Positions 27,377-38,466 of a stretch of DNA of 64,000 bases are shown here, piece after piece. The translations under genes were made by a program, and so were the position numbers. The stretch lies in the NCBI RefSeq assembly GCF_002078875.1, contig NC_034412.1, forward strand, positions 32,578,657-32,642,656, written 5' to 3'. How positions within the stretch are numbered: position 1 is the first letter of the stretch; every line of letters begins with the position of its first letter. The DNA is from Numida meleagris. Lineage: Eukaryota; Chordata; Aves; Galliformes; Numididae. Below the pieces are notes generated by a model. The model saw only the letters and a program-made list of their open reading frames with translations, did no database searches and had not been told where the DNA came from.

Positions 27377-28374
27377 ACACATATGCTTCCATGATGTGAG
27401 GTACAAAATGGGCAACACCCTGCCTTGGAAACAGGAGTGAGTGAGGCTGGAACTGCTGGTGCGGGGCAGGGGCACTGTCCCCCTGGTCAAGCAGCAGCCC
27501 TGGTGTCTCTGGCTGGTGGACAGCAAGCTGTGTGCCTGTCTGGTCCACCTCTGGGGCTGCTGCTTTTCTTGAAGTGCATGAAGCAGACAAGTCTGGATTC
27601 TGTGAGATGCCAGGAGGAGGAATGGATATATTAATCTGCAGAGGGAGGGTTGGCTGTGACTTGTCCATTTTTTTGTAGGTAAGTATAGAGCAATACTTTG
27701 TTTTCCTTCAGATAAAGTCCTAGCTTGTGCTGGGGGAGTTGTTGATCACTTCTGTGGTGCCTTCTGTAAAACTGCTTGTGCAACAGGGGGTATTCACAGA
27801 ATGGGTCTCCTAGATTTTCAGAGCAGTGCTGGAGGTTTAAATTCAACGGAAATCATCAGAATCCATCTCTTCAGTTTCTGAAAATTGACATGGTGGTTTT
27901 TCTGTAGTTTTTACAGATGTGTGGTAATTAGGACTGAAACTTATTAAGTAAATAAGTGTCACTAAAGAATACAGCTGTCAATGATAAATGGAAGAGTACA
28001 GCTGTGGAAGGGCTTACAAATGAGAGCTCTCTCCTTCAGTCAAATTGTAATTCCATGAAGTTCAGACTATGATAGGAGCTCTAAACCAAGATGTTTAATT
28101 TCTCTTCAGGGGCACATTTGTCACAGGGTAATGCTGCTTTGCATACTGTAAAGAAAGCTTTTCAGATTCTTCTCGGATGTCTTCATGAGAGAACTCTTTT
28201 TCACAGAAGTTGTCCTGCATGATTTCTAATTTTGGTGGTGATGTTCTGTGCCTTATTGGTGTAGATATCTGAATGGAGTGAGCTCTTCCAAACTTTGTCA
28301 GATCGGGTTCAAGACTTTTACTGTTCATTTCAGTTGATCGTGTAAAACATTATGCAGCTCAATATTATAAAAGA

Positions 28375-28389
28375 TTTTTTTTTTTTTTT
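28375..28389. repeat. poly-T run (T15) followed by CAGG
   Basis: Fifteen T directly followed by CAGG resembles a strong plus-strand 3' splice site. On the minus strand the same run would encode four Lys in the open frame 28549-28325 and is a likely place for a frameshift. Confidence 0.85.
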
Positions 28390-28560
28390 CAGGAGCAGAA
28401 GAGCAAAGCAAGTGAAGGAAGTCACTTTTACTAGGCTTGTTATGGGAAGGGCTATCATCTGTAGATTTGGCTTTTTTCTGCTCAAACTCCCAGTTTTCAC
28501 TCAGTTTTTGGAAATTCAAATATTCAGGAAAATGATTGCATCTAATCAAAATCTAAAAAG

Positions 28561-29188
28561 GTATCTCTGTCATTGATGTAGCGATTTGTTGGGGGACAAG
28601 TGTTTTAACACAGAATTTCTTAGTTTTTATTCCAAACTCTGGAGAAACGAGTTAAGGATTCAGACCAGGTTTCTCCTGCCTTGCAATATGATATCACAGT
28701 ATTTCTGCCACTCTTCAGCTCCTGCTCATTTTATTTTGAAGCCTTTCACCACAGTCCTAGCTTATGTATTCTCTTGAGCCTAATTCCCTCTCTCATTCTG
28801 TCCCCGTGTAGTTTAGCCTCATCTTGAAGCAGGGTTCTGGATTTCCTGTACACGAAATATGAGCCTGTCTGTAGGTCTGGTTGCTTCCAGCAACCTGTGT
28901 GCCTGGCAGGCAGTGAGCAGGGAAGCAGAGAAGCTCTGCTTTCAGCTACAGTGCTTTGTGCCACAGTGGCATCTAGCTGCAGCAGTTACAGCTAAACTAC
29001 TGCAGCCTGTGCAGTCGTGGTTTGGAGCAGGTCAGCTTAGATGATCTTTTTAAAGAATTAATCTGCCAAAATTCTGAGCGTATGCAAAGTATGATCAAAG
29101 CCTTAGGATGGTTTTAGCATTCTGTACCCAGCAGAAGATGAGCAAGAGACAGTCCCAAAAGTTTCAAGTCACTGCTGCAAAACTGGAG
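28561..29188. other. unique sequence, no supported gene
   Basis: Somewhat richer in G and C than the average of the window. A minus-strand frame of about 72 codons (28964-28746) and a plus frame (28859-29044) overlap here; neither is recognisable. It could be connected to the coding-like stretch immediately to the left, but I cannot show that. Confidence 0.4.
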
Positions 29189-29271
29189 ATAGAATCATAG
29201 AGCAGTTTGGGTTGGAAGGGACCTATAAGACCATCTAGTTCCAACCTCCCTGATGTAGGCAGGGGCACCTC

Positions 29272-29511
29272 CTACTGGACCAGGTTGCTCACAGCCCTAT
29301 TCAGCCTGGCCTTGAATGCCTCCAGGGTAGGGGCATCCACGCCCTCACAGGACAACCTGTTCCAGTGTCTCACCACCCTCTCAGGAAAGAATTTCTTCCT
29401 CATATCTAGTCTGAATCTATCCTCTTCCAGTTTAAAGCCATTTCCTCTCATCCTGTCGTTACATGTCCTTATAAAAAGTCCCTCTCCAGCTTTTGTGTAG
29501 GCCCCTTTCAT
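29272..29511 (-). pseudogene. CR1 ORF2 C-terminal remnant
   Basis: About 79 codons of the terminal part of the CR1 pol-like ORF, downstream of the reverse-transcriptase core. Visible motifs are GLFIRTCNDR, GNGFKLEEDRFRLDMRKKFF and VVRHWNRL, which are typical of chicken CR1 ORF2 ends. It continues in frame from the sequence just upstream without a CR1 start codon, so it is not an independent gene. The endonuclease and RT catalytic domains are absent. Confidence 0.92.
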
Positions 29512-29579
29512 GTACTGGAAGGCTGCTATAAGGTCTCCCTGGAGCCTTCTCTTCTCCAGGCTGAAGAGCCCCAGCTCTC

Positions 29580-29828
29580 TCAGCCTATCCCCATAGGGGG
29601 AGGTGCTCCAGCCCTCTGATCATCTTTGTGTCCCTCCTCTGCACCTGCTCCAACAACTCGATGTCCTTCTTGTGTTGGGGGCTCCAGAACTGGACACAGT
29701 ACTCCAGGTGGGGTCTCATGAGACCAGAGGGGCAGAATCGCCTCCCTGGGCCTGCTGGTCACTCTTCTCTTGATGCAGTCCAGGATACAGTTGGCCTTCT
29801 GGGCTGCAAGCACATGTTTCCAGCTCAT
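29580..29828 (-). pseudogene. CR1 ORF2 internal remnant, frameshifted
   Basis: The first ~33 residues match the CR1 ORF2 segment beginning SWKHVLAAQKANCILDC. After that the translation no longer resembles CR1, although the DNA still does, which shows an indel near 29720-29735. It lies directly upstream, in the element's sense, of the 29511-29272 remnant and belongs to the same insertion. Confidence 0.88.
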
Positions 29829-29881
29829 GTTGAATCTTCATCGGTCAAATCAGTCAAAACTCCCAAATCCTTCTCCTCAGA

Positions 29882-30747
29882 AGAGACGCTAAAGCACTTG
29901 AAAGATCTGGCTACAAAACAGTTTTTATGTTTAAAATAGTTTCACACCCTAATGTAGTCTTGGAAATAGTTTAAGATGTATATGTACATATATATATTGC
30001 CAAAGCATTTCAAAACATTTTTAAAACAATCAGTGTAGGGTAAATGCTCTCAAGTAAATACATGGGACTGAGTGGTATGAGCCATCCCTACAGATAGGAG
30101 AAGAAGCTTCAGCAACTGAAAACACAGGATCTTCTAGTAATAGGTGATGCTGAAGATATTTTTGCTGTGTCTCTGTTGGTATCATTTAGAAATATATTAT
30201 TTTATACTGTGAGTTTACAGGTAGATCTTCAACCGAAATATGATTTGCATGTATCCAGATTTTAGCTACAAAGCAAACCAATACAATAAATGCAAAACTT
30301 CCATAGGTTTAAACCTACAAAGGTTTCTTAGCATGCCCAACTTTTCTGATTGCTGCTGGCATTTAAGAAATTATATGGGTTTATGGTCAATTTTTCATAT
30401 CAGGAAGAGATCCATAAAGCTGCTGCTAGTGTGTAACAGTTCACAGCCCTGCTCGAGTCCTGTGCCAGCTTTCTTCTAATTTGTAAGTCAGTCTTCATCA
30501 CTTCTCTAGCATTTTCCCTTGTAGCTCTGCAAAGTCGATCAAAACCTGAAATCACTCTGCATGCAATGAGTTGTGAGATACACATGCCAGTGAAAACATT
30601 TTTACACTTAAAATAATCTTCAGGGTGTTTTTTTGTGTCACATAGATAAGACTGGAAACTTGACGAATGGACTGTGAAGAAAAAAAATGTTTTTGTTATT
30701 CTCATGGTAGACTCTCCTGGCATTTATCAGACAGGAGGCTGGAGAGC
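29882..30747. other. AT-rich unique sequence, no gene seen
   Basis: No repeat signature and no recognisable frame. A minus-strand frame of 107 codons (30723-30400) contains a poly-Phe run from a homopolymer and has no motif. Confidence 0.55.
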
Positions 30748-30811
30748 CGTAGTGCGTGCAGCAGCACCCAGCGGGGCGGTAACCGTGTCACAAAGCCGGC
30801 CATAGGGAACC
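30748..30811. other. small CpG-rich patch
   Basis: Seven CpG in 64 bp, including two GCGG sites and CCGG, inside a strongly CpG-poor background. There is no open frame or repeat signature. It is a possible remnant of a GC-rich element or a small unmethylated regulatory site. Confidence 0.5.
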
Positions 30812-32374
30812 GCTAATCAGGGCATGCAGGACAGCAGGACTTTCTTGTTGGAATGCATTCTCCAGAGTATTCTGGAACATTTAGTAGTTTTAAATGGTAA
30901 TAACCTTGTCCAATTAAAGAAAAAAAAATGTTAATTTTTAATGTGGTGACAATTTTGTGACATGTATTTGACAAGCTCCTTTGATCATGAGCTGAAGCTA
31001 GGACTGAAGAAACCTCAAAACGCATTTATGTACTGCTCTGCATCCACAGAGACGGGGGGACTGACATGGTACCTTGTCAGAAAAATCCTTTGGTATTCTC
31101 AACACACAATATTTATGTATTTCTAATTTGTTTTCCAAAAGTTTAGATTTAATTAAAATTTAAACATTATGAAATCAATGATTTAGTTTCAGGGCTCCAG
31201 ACCAGAATGAGAATTTTTTAATAAGCTTTTACATTTTTTATAGGAGGAAATGAAAGTTATGATTTACCATACACCATGCTTGCTTTCTTTCTTTTTATAA
31301 TTGAAAATACTAATTAAGATGATATACTGCTGAGACTCTGGATCAAGGGGGAAGCCATGTCTCTTCACAGTGCTACCATAGTTGGGACCTGCGAGGAGAT
31401 GGTAGAATTAAGAAAAGGAAGGAGAGAAGGGAAGAGTGACATCATGTGGGCTCTCTTCCCCTCCTACCCCTGCCCTGTATCTCTCCCTCTTTTTTTTTTC
31501 TTAAGGATAAAAAGGTTGTGTAGTGATTTGCTTTCTATCTTCTGTCTGAAGGTAGGTCAGTGGCTCACTTTCCCACCATTAGTATCAGCAGACACTAACA
31601 AAGTAATAAAATCCACTCAGGTACTGTACTTTCGGAAATAATTTCTATTTTTAGAAGTAATTTTAGAATAATTTCTATTATTAGGCCAAGATTTAAAAAT
31701 GAAATAAAAATTGCTATGTCTTTCAGTAGGAAGTATCACCAGATGAAGAAATTTAAACTTAATTCATTTTTATATACAAGCCATTTAGAGATATGGCTGT
31801 GGACTTGACAGAGCGTCTGTCAATAAGCTGTCTCACAGACATATAATATATGTACATGTAATAATACTATACATTATATGTAATGATACTGTATTCCATA
31901 TTCTATGTCGTACCATTACATTTAAAATACTGAAACATTTTTGTCCTTCTTTTTTCATCTTAAATTTTTCATCTGATAGGCAGTAATTTCTTCTAGATGT
32001 CATTTTCAGGGCTGTTTCCTAATTCTTATAGATATGCACAGAGGTGTGGTGATGGTGGGGAAGCTAGGTGTATGACTGGAGGAGGGTGTGGGGCTGAGGG
32101 ATGAAATGGAAAGTCATTCTGTCTTCTATCAAAAATACATATTGACTTTGTATATTGGTTTCATTTGAAAGTTACACTTAAAGAGAAGAAAAAGAGCCAG
32201 AACTCTTTAAACTTCATGGTTACTTATGCCTTTAGAGATATAGATGAAGAGAAATGATTGAAGTAGAGAACAAGATGCAAATCCTCTAATGGTATTATGA
32301 CAAACTTACATAAGCTGATCTGTGTGAACCAACTGTGGATTTGATACTGGAAAATTATGTATTATTCCTTTTGT

Positions 32375-32404
32375 CACACACACGCACACACACATATGTA
32401 TGTA
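32375..32404. repeat. (CA)n microsatellite grading into ATGT units
   Basis: About ten CA units interrupted once by CG, followed by TATGTATGTA. Simple repeat, potentially polymorphic. Confidence 0.9.
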
Positions 32405-33084
32405 TTTGGCTAATATCTATATAGAGATCTTAATGGGGCAGGCTGAAATATGAGCCAACAGAGCTATGTTGGAACTGAAAAATTAGTTTTTAAATCATTA
32501 GCATAAAAATGAGGGGCAATCTCATCTATTTCAAAATAGTGGAGTTAGAGGAGACCCTTTGAAAAACAGAAGTGGAAGGAAAATTAACAGTGATTTCCTG
32601 ATAAAGAAGCAGACTGGTATGTGGGAGGGAAAGCAAGAGAGCAAATCACTGCAAAAATAGCAGGCCTCCAGAATAAAGCCTCACTTCATATATTTGACAA
32701 TAGCAGGAAAAGAAGATCATAAAGCAGGAGGCTCAAAACATTGACCTTGCAGAGTGATTTTTTGGTAGAATTTTATCCTTAAATGTATGATAGAGGAATT
32801 GCCATTTTGCATGATTTTCAGGGGAAACATTGAAATTAAGATACCAATCATATTTGCTATTTCAATGCAGTTATGAAATCTGCTGTTTCTCATCGTTCTT
32901 TATTTTCAGATCACCATCCCTTTGCATCTCTGTTGTGGCTGTGTACTAGGAAATTATCAGGATCAAGATGAAAAAGTGTGCTGCTATTACATAGCATTTT
33001 AAACTTGCGAGTTCTAGCTGTTTGTCTTGTAGGAAAGCCTAGTATGAAATGCCAAAGTTTTGATGAATGCTCTAAATAAAAAAC

Positions 33085-33099
33085 AATAATAATAATAAT
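33085..33099. repeat. (AAT)5 microsatellite
   Basis: Five exact AAT units following an A-rich lead-in. Simple repeat. Confidence 0.95.
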
Positions 33100-33642
33100 C
33101 CAGAAAATGTGAGTGGGAAAAGGTTTCTGTGTGGATTTTTCTTGTCTGTCTAACAGGAGGATTCCCCGGAGCTTTAGAAAGTTCAGGATAAATAATATGG
33201 GGCCTCTGCTCCTGTGGTTATCAAGTCATTCTCCTGTATCATTCAAGGCTGAGCACGTCTTGATAAACTCTTAGATAAATTTATTATCACTTTCACCATT
33301 GGTAAATGTTCTTTGAAATATTAATCAAAGCTCAAGTGTGCATACTTTTAAGTGTAAAGCTCCAAATTTTATTTCAGATATTAAAATCTGTAAAATCTTT
33401 CAGCATATTCAAACCTGGAGCTAGTTTGTTATTAATCAAAACTTAAGCAAGCATTGCATCTAGGCGCATGCTTCACTCTGACTACATCAGTATCAGCCTC
33501 ACGAGATAGTCTAGGATCCTAATAAATAAGCCACTCCTAAGAATCTAAGAAAAAGACCAAGTCAGTATTCAGACTTCTTCCTAGCAATGTAGTCTAAGTC
33601 CATGTATCAACCTCTTCTCCAAAACAACAACAAAACCACAGG

Positions 33643-33656
33643 AAAAAAAAAAAAAA
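33643..33656. repeat. poly-A run (A14)
   Basis: Homopolymer in an AAC-rich neighbourhood. No retroposon body was recognised upstream. Confidence 0.85.
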
Positions 33657-35689
33657 CCCACATAAGACAAAAGGCAACCTTTAGTGAGGTTTCAGAGGTG
33701 ATATGTGTGCTTCAGAGATCAGCCTTCCCTTCTGCAGTGGCCAAAGACATGCTATGCCATTATTAACCAATGTAATTTGCAAAATCATTTAAGTAAAAAC
33801 AAGAAAAGGAAAATAATAAAAAGGAAATGATACAAAATACCAGCAGTAAAGCATTCATTAATTTTAGTGAATGGTTGCTCTGATATTTTGCTGGAATACC
33901 ATAGGTTCCTCTGCATAGATCACCACTATTAGTTCTATCAGCAAGTACTGATCCTTTACCAGCAAACATGGCAGCCAGGCCTCTAGTCTGGCATCTGATC
34001 TGGGTTATGAGATGCTCAGTACTCAGACCCCGCTTTGACAAAGACCTGAGATATGTGCTTAGCCGTCAGCATGTCAGGAGTCCCAGTGGTCCTCTAAGTG
34101 CTCTACTGGACTGGGGCCAACTTGCTCAGTTCTTTGAACATTGTGTTCAGTAAACCCATATTTTACCCTATAGTTTCAGTGTTGGAGCTGCCAAGCTCAC
34201 CTCTTCTTTGTAGATTTGCAACTCCAGTGGTATTGTCAGTCTGAATGTAGAAAGAACAAAAATCTTTAACTCTGGGAAGGACTGCCTACACGGCTCATCA
34301 AACAACATGACCAGACACATCTGTGTTTCCTCTTCCTGTCCTAATTGTTTTTCTAGAGTATGGCATATATGTCTCTACCCATGGAGTAGCTGTTAACCAT
34401 AGTGAAACTTTTTCAAAGAACTTTTTGAACTAATGAAACTGAGTAGTATTTTAAAATTGTTTCCAGTTCTCACAAGGGAAGAGCATTGCCGCAGAAGAAA
34501 AATTGCTTTAGTCTGCTGCTCATTGCTGATCCTTGGCCAAAAAAGTCATTCAGTGTTGCATAGATGAGTGACTCTAAAATCTGTATCAGCTGAATCACTT
34601 TTTTTAAATTTTTTTTTTCAAGTGAACAGCGTGCTGCACTTGTGGGATTGTGCTGGGAACATGTTCATTAAGCTAACAAAACGAGACAGGTATATAGCAG
34701 AACTGCCAGAAAGAGCTCACAGTGATCCAACCCAGTGTCTAGTCAATGAAGTGCTGTATTTATGGGATAGTACTAAAGGTTTTTAAGGTGGTGAACCATT
34801 TGTGTCATTTTCTGTGATAAACATTTTATTTTGCAAGTGAAAACCACTTGTGTTGAGCATGCCCTTTGGGTACTATGATTCAGGTATGAATGTAAGGCCT
34901 CCAAAAGAAAGGCTCATCAGTTTGATAGTGTGTGTTTTTTTGTTCGTTTAAAAAAAACTACTTTGAAAGCTAACAGAGAAGCCATATAACTAATTTTGTC
35001 AATGTTGATTTGTTTGCAGCAGTGTCTGAGTGATAAAATGGAGGCCAGCACCTCTGACTGGAGTTTTGGCTCTGAATCAACGCAGTGATGAAATTTCACG
35101 TTTTCAAAGAGTCTGGCCGTTTTGCTGAATGATTTGTTTTTGCTTGTACTACAGAATCAAGATCTTTAAGGAAAGAAAGAAAAATAAAACTTTGAATATC
35201 AGTAAATTAAAATGAAGCATGCAGATATCAAGAAATAGTTATGAAGCACGAAGGAGGGCTTAAAGAACAAGATCTTTCTTTCTATGAGACCATAGCTTGA
35301 GACTGAACTCAAAGCAGAACTCTTGCTGAGGTTTTTGGTATGAATTTAAAAACTAAAACCTGAACTGTTTAATAATTGTTGGTTTTTTTGAATATATGAT
35401 GGATGATCTGTAGGCAAGACTTCCCTCTGATTTTTTCCTCATAGATATATATTTTCAATTAGAATAATAAATGTAATGTCGTATCACTGTTACTTAATCT
35501 TTATAATACTGTTTCTCCCCAGCAAACTTATATATTTCAGGCTATAAAGATGTGTCATGTTTTGAGGTGATTTCAGCCAAGTATTATGATTAATATTCTC
35601 TGTTCACTTTGGGTCCTTTCCTTTTTAGTTCAAGTGTGGGGATTAGAATGAAAAACTCCAAACTTTAAGTAAAGCATTCCTCATAAAAA

Positions 35690-36620
35690 TTATGCAAATT
35701 GCAATTGTCTAGTAAATGAATTAATAGCATTCATCGGAATAGCATATGAAAAATCAAACATACTTCCAAATGTTAAATAAGGGATGGATCATTCTGAAAT
35801 TAAAAAAAATTAAATAGATACATGGTCATAGGCTGCTACTCACCCTGTGAAATTGCATTTGACCTCCACTTGGGTAATTGTATTATGCCTGCCTAAATTT
35901 CCATGCGCAGTGATTTACAATTGAACATACTATTCTGCTCCTCCTATTCTACTAGCATGTGGCTCCCGTTTATTGCTATGTAGTTATATTTATTTAAAGG
36001 ATGATCATGTCCTAATGGCTGACTCCCATGGCTCCTATATAGATGTCTATGACAAGTGTGCTTTCCAGCTAGGTAATTAATACCATGTAAACAAATGATT
36101 ACTAATTTTTATGTATATTTATATATTCTGATGTACTTCTGATGAAAGAGAGGATACAAAAATATTGAACAAATGAAGAACATTCGCATCCATTTCATTG
36201 TGAAGAGGTCTGGGGGCTCCTTTCTAAGGACTGTTCCAAGAAACATCCCATAAACTACTTCATCAGGCACAGAGACATTTTCATGATGCTGGCCTTACAG
36301 CTCAATGCAATACATATTGAATATGAATATATTTCTTAATGCCTGAACAAAGGCTTGGCAGCTATCTGACATCAGTCTTCAAACATAATTGCAAGTTTAA
36401 ACTCATTGAAGAGAAAGGTGTTTTATCATAGGGAAAGTAGTGTATGCTCATTTTTCATTTTAATCAGGCTTTAGCTCTGTGGCTTCATTCTAAGAAGAAT
36501 TCATATCAGATGGAAATAATAGACAGAGGGTCTAATTTAAGCCCAATAATTTGAATCCCATTTAAGAGTGTTGGAAAATTGATTGCTTTATAATAGTTAA
36601 AGTAAAATGTCTTGCAGTTG
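35690..36620. promoter_or_regulatory. candidate conserved noncoding element(s)
   Basis: This stretch lacks repeats and open frames. It contains dense homeodomain and POU-type words: octamer ATGCAAAT at 35692-35699, GAATTAATAG just downstream, and further ATTA/TAATTA-type cores through 36600. Mixed-complexity sequence of this texture is typical of vertebrate developmental enhancers. That judgement is by eye only; no conservation data were available. Confidence 0.2.
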
Positions 36621-37772
36621 TAACAAACAGACTTTTTCCCACTTTATGGCCAGAGGATTATATTTTGCAAAAGGGTAAGAACTTGACATAGAAGAGTGGT
36701 TGACTTAGACACACAAGCTCTGAACTGTATGTAATGCCTTTTCTAACTGTACCTGGGTTGAAATGTAAAGTACTAAATAATGCATATGTGAAATAAATGT
36801 TAGATCTGAGTGGCAGTGGAACTCTAGAGACTAGTGAAAATAAACATCATCTTACTTCTTTTATTAGTAAATGTTTGAGCATCAGCAAGAGAGAGAAAAG
36901 TACTTCTGTTTTTGCAATGCCTTTGAAACATGCCTAACACACTTTCTGTCAATCTCTTAAGTAAACCTTCCTGAAATAGTGGGTAGGTAAAGCAAGGCAG
37001 GTAAAGGAAGAACTAGTCTGAGTCTGTCCCCAAAACACAATTCAAGCATGAGCACTGTCTGGTCTTTAAAAATGCCAGGAATCCTAACGTATTTTTCTTC
37101 ATCTCCATCTCATGTATTAGTATTTTCCAATTCCCAGCAAGATTGATAAAAACATCAAATTATTGTTCCACTTTCTAAAGGAACTTTGAGCCAGGACTGA
37201 CTCATTTTTGTTTTCAGTGCAGAAAGTGTATCGTTCCCAAAACTTGAAATAGTTCCCACGAAACATATCAGTTGAACTTTTTATTTGACTCCAGTGTTTT
37301 CTAACATAGAGATATTTTTTAAGCTTGCGGTCCACCTGAAAATGCTAACTTTAGTACTTCAAAAACTGAAACGTTGCACTGAGAATTACCAAAGCATTTA
37401 ATGACATTAGTTGTTGAACTACAACTATTGTTTTAGCTAGAATATATAATGTACATCCTAAATTCCTTAATTTACTTAATTATCTCCTAATTACAGTCTA
37501 ATTAATTTCTAATTTATCTTAATTTCCTCTGGTAATTTCCCTATTAATCCTTACTTCAAAACGTTACATTTTTATTCTTCCTCCTTTAACTGGGAAACAA
37601 ACTCCATAGTCTTTGCTATGACAAAAGATGTATTTCTACCTCTTGTAAAACATAGCTAATTGTGGCTTTGAAGATTGCATATTTTCATTACAAAATCAAA
37701 TGACAGTCCAAGGGTCAGTCTCACTGAGAACACAAGAAAACAAGAATTCTTGATGTTACAGTTTTCCTTCTT

Positions 37773-37798
37773 AAAAAGAAAAAAAGAAAAAAAAAAGG
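37773..37798. repeat. A-rich purine tract
   Basis: Twenty-six nucleotides of A with isolated G. Low complexity, with no retroposon attached. Confidence 0.85.
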
Positions 37799-38450
37799 TA
37801 GCTTTATGTGAAAACCAAAGTATTCTGATATATTTTCATGAAATATAGTCATTTCAATGTCTTATTTAAGCAGATCTTTAGTAATTCTCACTTTGGAGAA
37901 TTTATTTATTTTTTATTGAAGAAAATTCTGCCTTTTTTCTCCGTGTGTGAATATTAGCCATTTGCACTTCTTCCTATGCCAGAGCTCGAGTTTCCCCTTC
38001 CTTGAAAAACTTTGTCAATTAAAAGGTCTAGTTTCTTTCCCTGTCATTGAAATACCACAGCATAGAGGTGTAAGTATCAGTTGCATATATCTTGCATACA
38101 TATGGGGGGAAAGCATTTCAAAGTGTGGCAAGTGCACAGTTCAAGTGAGCTTTCACAATATAACTCAGGAACATTTTAATCAAAAAGGATTCTGTTGTTA
38201 GCACAGATGGAGGCAAAGCAGTGGGAACATAAGCTGTCCAATGGTAGCAGAGTCAGAAAAAGAGAAGTCCTCAATTAAACAGTGTTGGCAGAGTGTAGTT
38301 CCCTGCAATTGTGCAGCAAGTCTGATATTACATACAGGAATGAGCTGGAATGGTTTTATTTTGGAGTAGATTTTTTTAAGGTTAGATTTCAGACTCTACA
38401 CCACACAATTTTCAAATAAATAGATTTATTATGCTTTTAAACCAATTAGC

Positions 38451-38466
38451 AAAAAAAAAAAAAAAA
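38451..38466. repeat. poly-A run (A16)
   Basis: Sixteen consecutive A. Simple homopolymer. Confidence 0.9.

Larger units (their letters stand above)
27276..28560 (-). other. coding-like but broken minus-strand stretch (possible exon cluster or decayed pseudogene)
   Basis: Several minus-strand frames follow one another: 28549-28325, 28328-28095, about 28020-27850, 27846-27631 and 27668-27276. Their translations are hydrophilic and rich in Glu, Lys, Pro, Ser and Gln, unlike the Phe/Leu/Ile/Tyr-rich translations elsewhere. The 28328-28095 frame contains a run reading DNFCEKEFSHED. The frame near 27890 ends in an acidic MDSDD stretch. Frames change at each junction and stops intervene, one beside a 15-bp homopolymer at 28375-28389. 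Acceptor-like pyrimidine-AG sites lie on the minus strand, for example CTTTCTTTACAG around 28146-28158. I recognise no family. It could be exons of an unknown gene, a frameshifted retrocopy, or chance in a locally GC-richer region. Confidence 0.2.
29189..29881 (-). mobile_element. CR1 LINE, 5'-truncated copy with broken ORF2 end
   Basis: Read on the minus strand, the element ends at 29189 with the CR1 signature (a TTCCAACCC block, then an ATGATTCTAT unit). Upstream lies the C-terminal part of the CR1 reverse-transcriptase ORF. The frame 29511-29272 carries the conserved motifs RGNGFKL, FRLDMRKKFF and HWNRL and ends before the 3' UTR. The frame 29828-29580 begins MSWKHVLAAQKANCILDCIK, another conserved ORF2 stretch, but then leaves the CR1 frame about 35 codons later, so at least one frameshift separates the two parts. 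Homology stops near 29881, giving about 690 bp of a family that is several kb when complete. It is inactive and 5'-truncated, as most CR1 copies are. Confidence 0.95.

Noticed and set aside
27276..27668. Longest open frame in the window (130 codons, minus strand) as a gene
   Set aside because: Its Pro/Gln-rich body ends in Lys and Gly runs derived from the adjacent T-rich and pyrimidine tracts. No family motif is seen, and its length is near the chance maximum for 64 kb. Kept only as part of a low-confidence coding-like stretch.
28375..28393. Strong plus-strand 3' splice acceptor (T15 then CAGG)
   Set aside because: A homopolymer followed by CAG arises easily by chance, and the downstream plus frame has no recognisable coding content.
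31839..31882. Inverted ACATATAAT/ATTATATGT and repeated TGTAATRATACT words
   Set aside because: The sequence is almost pure A/T with low complexity, so such matches are expected by chance.
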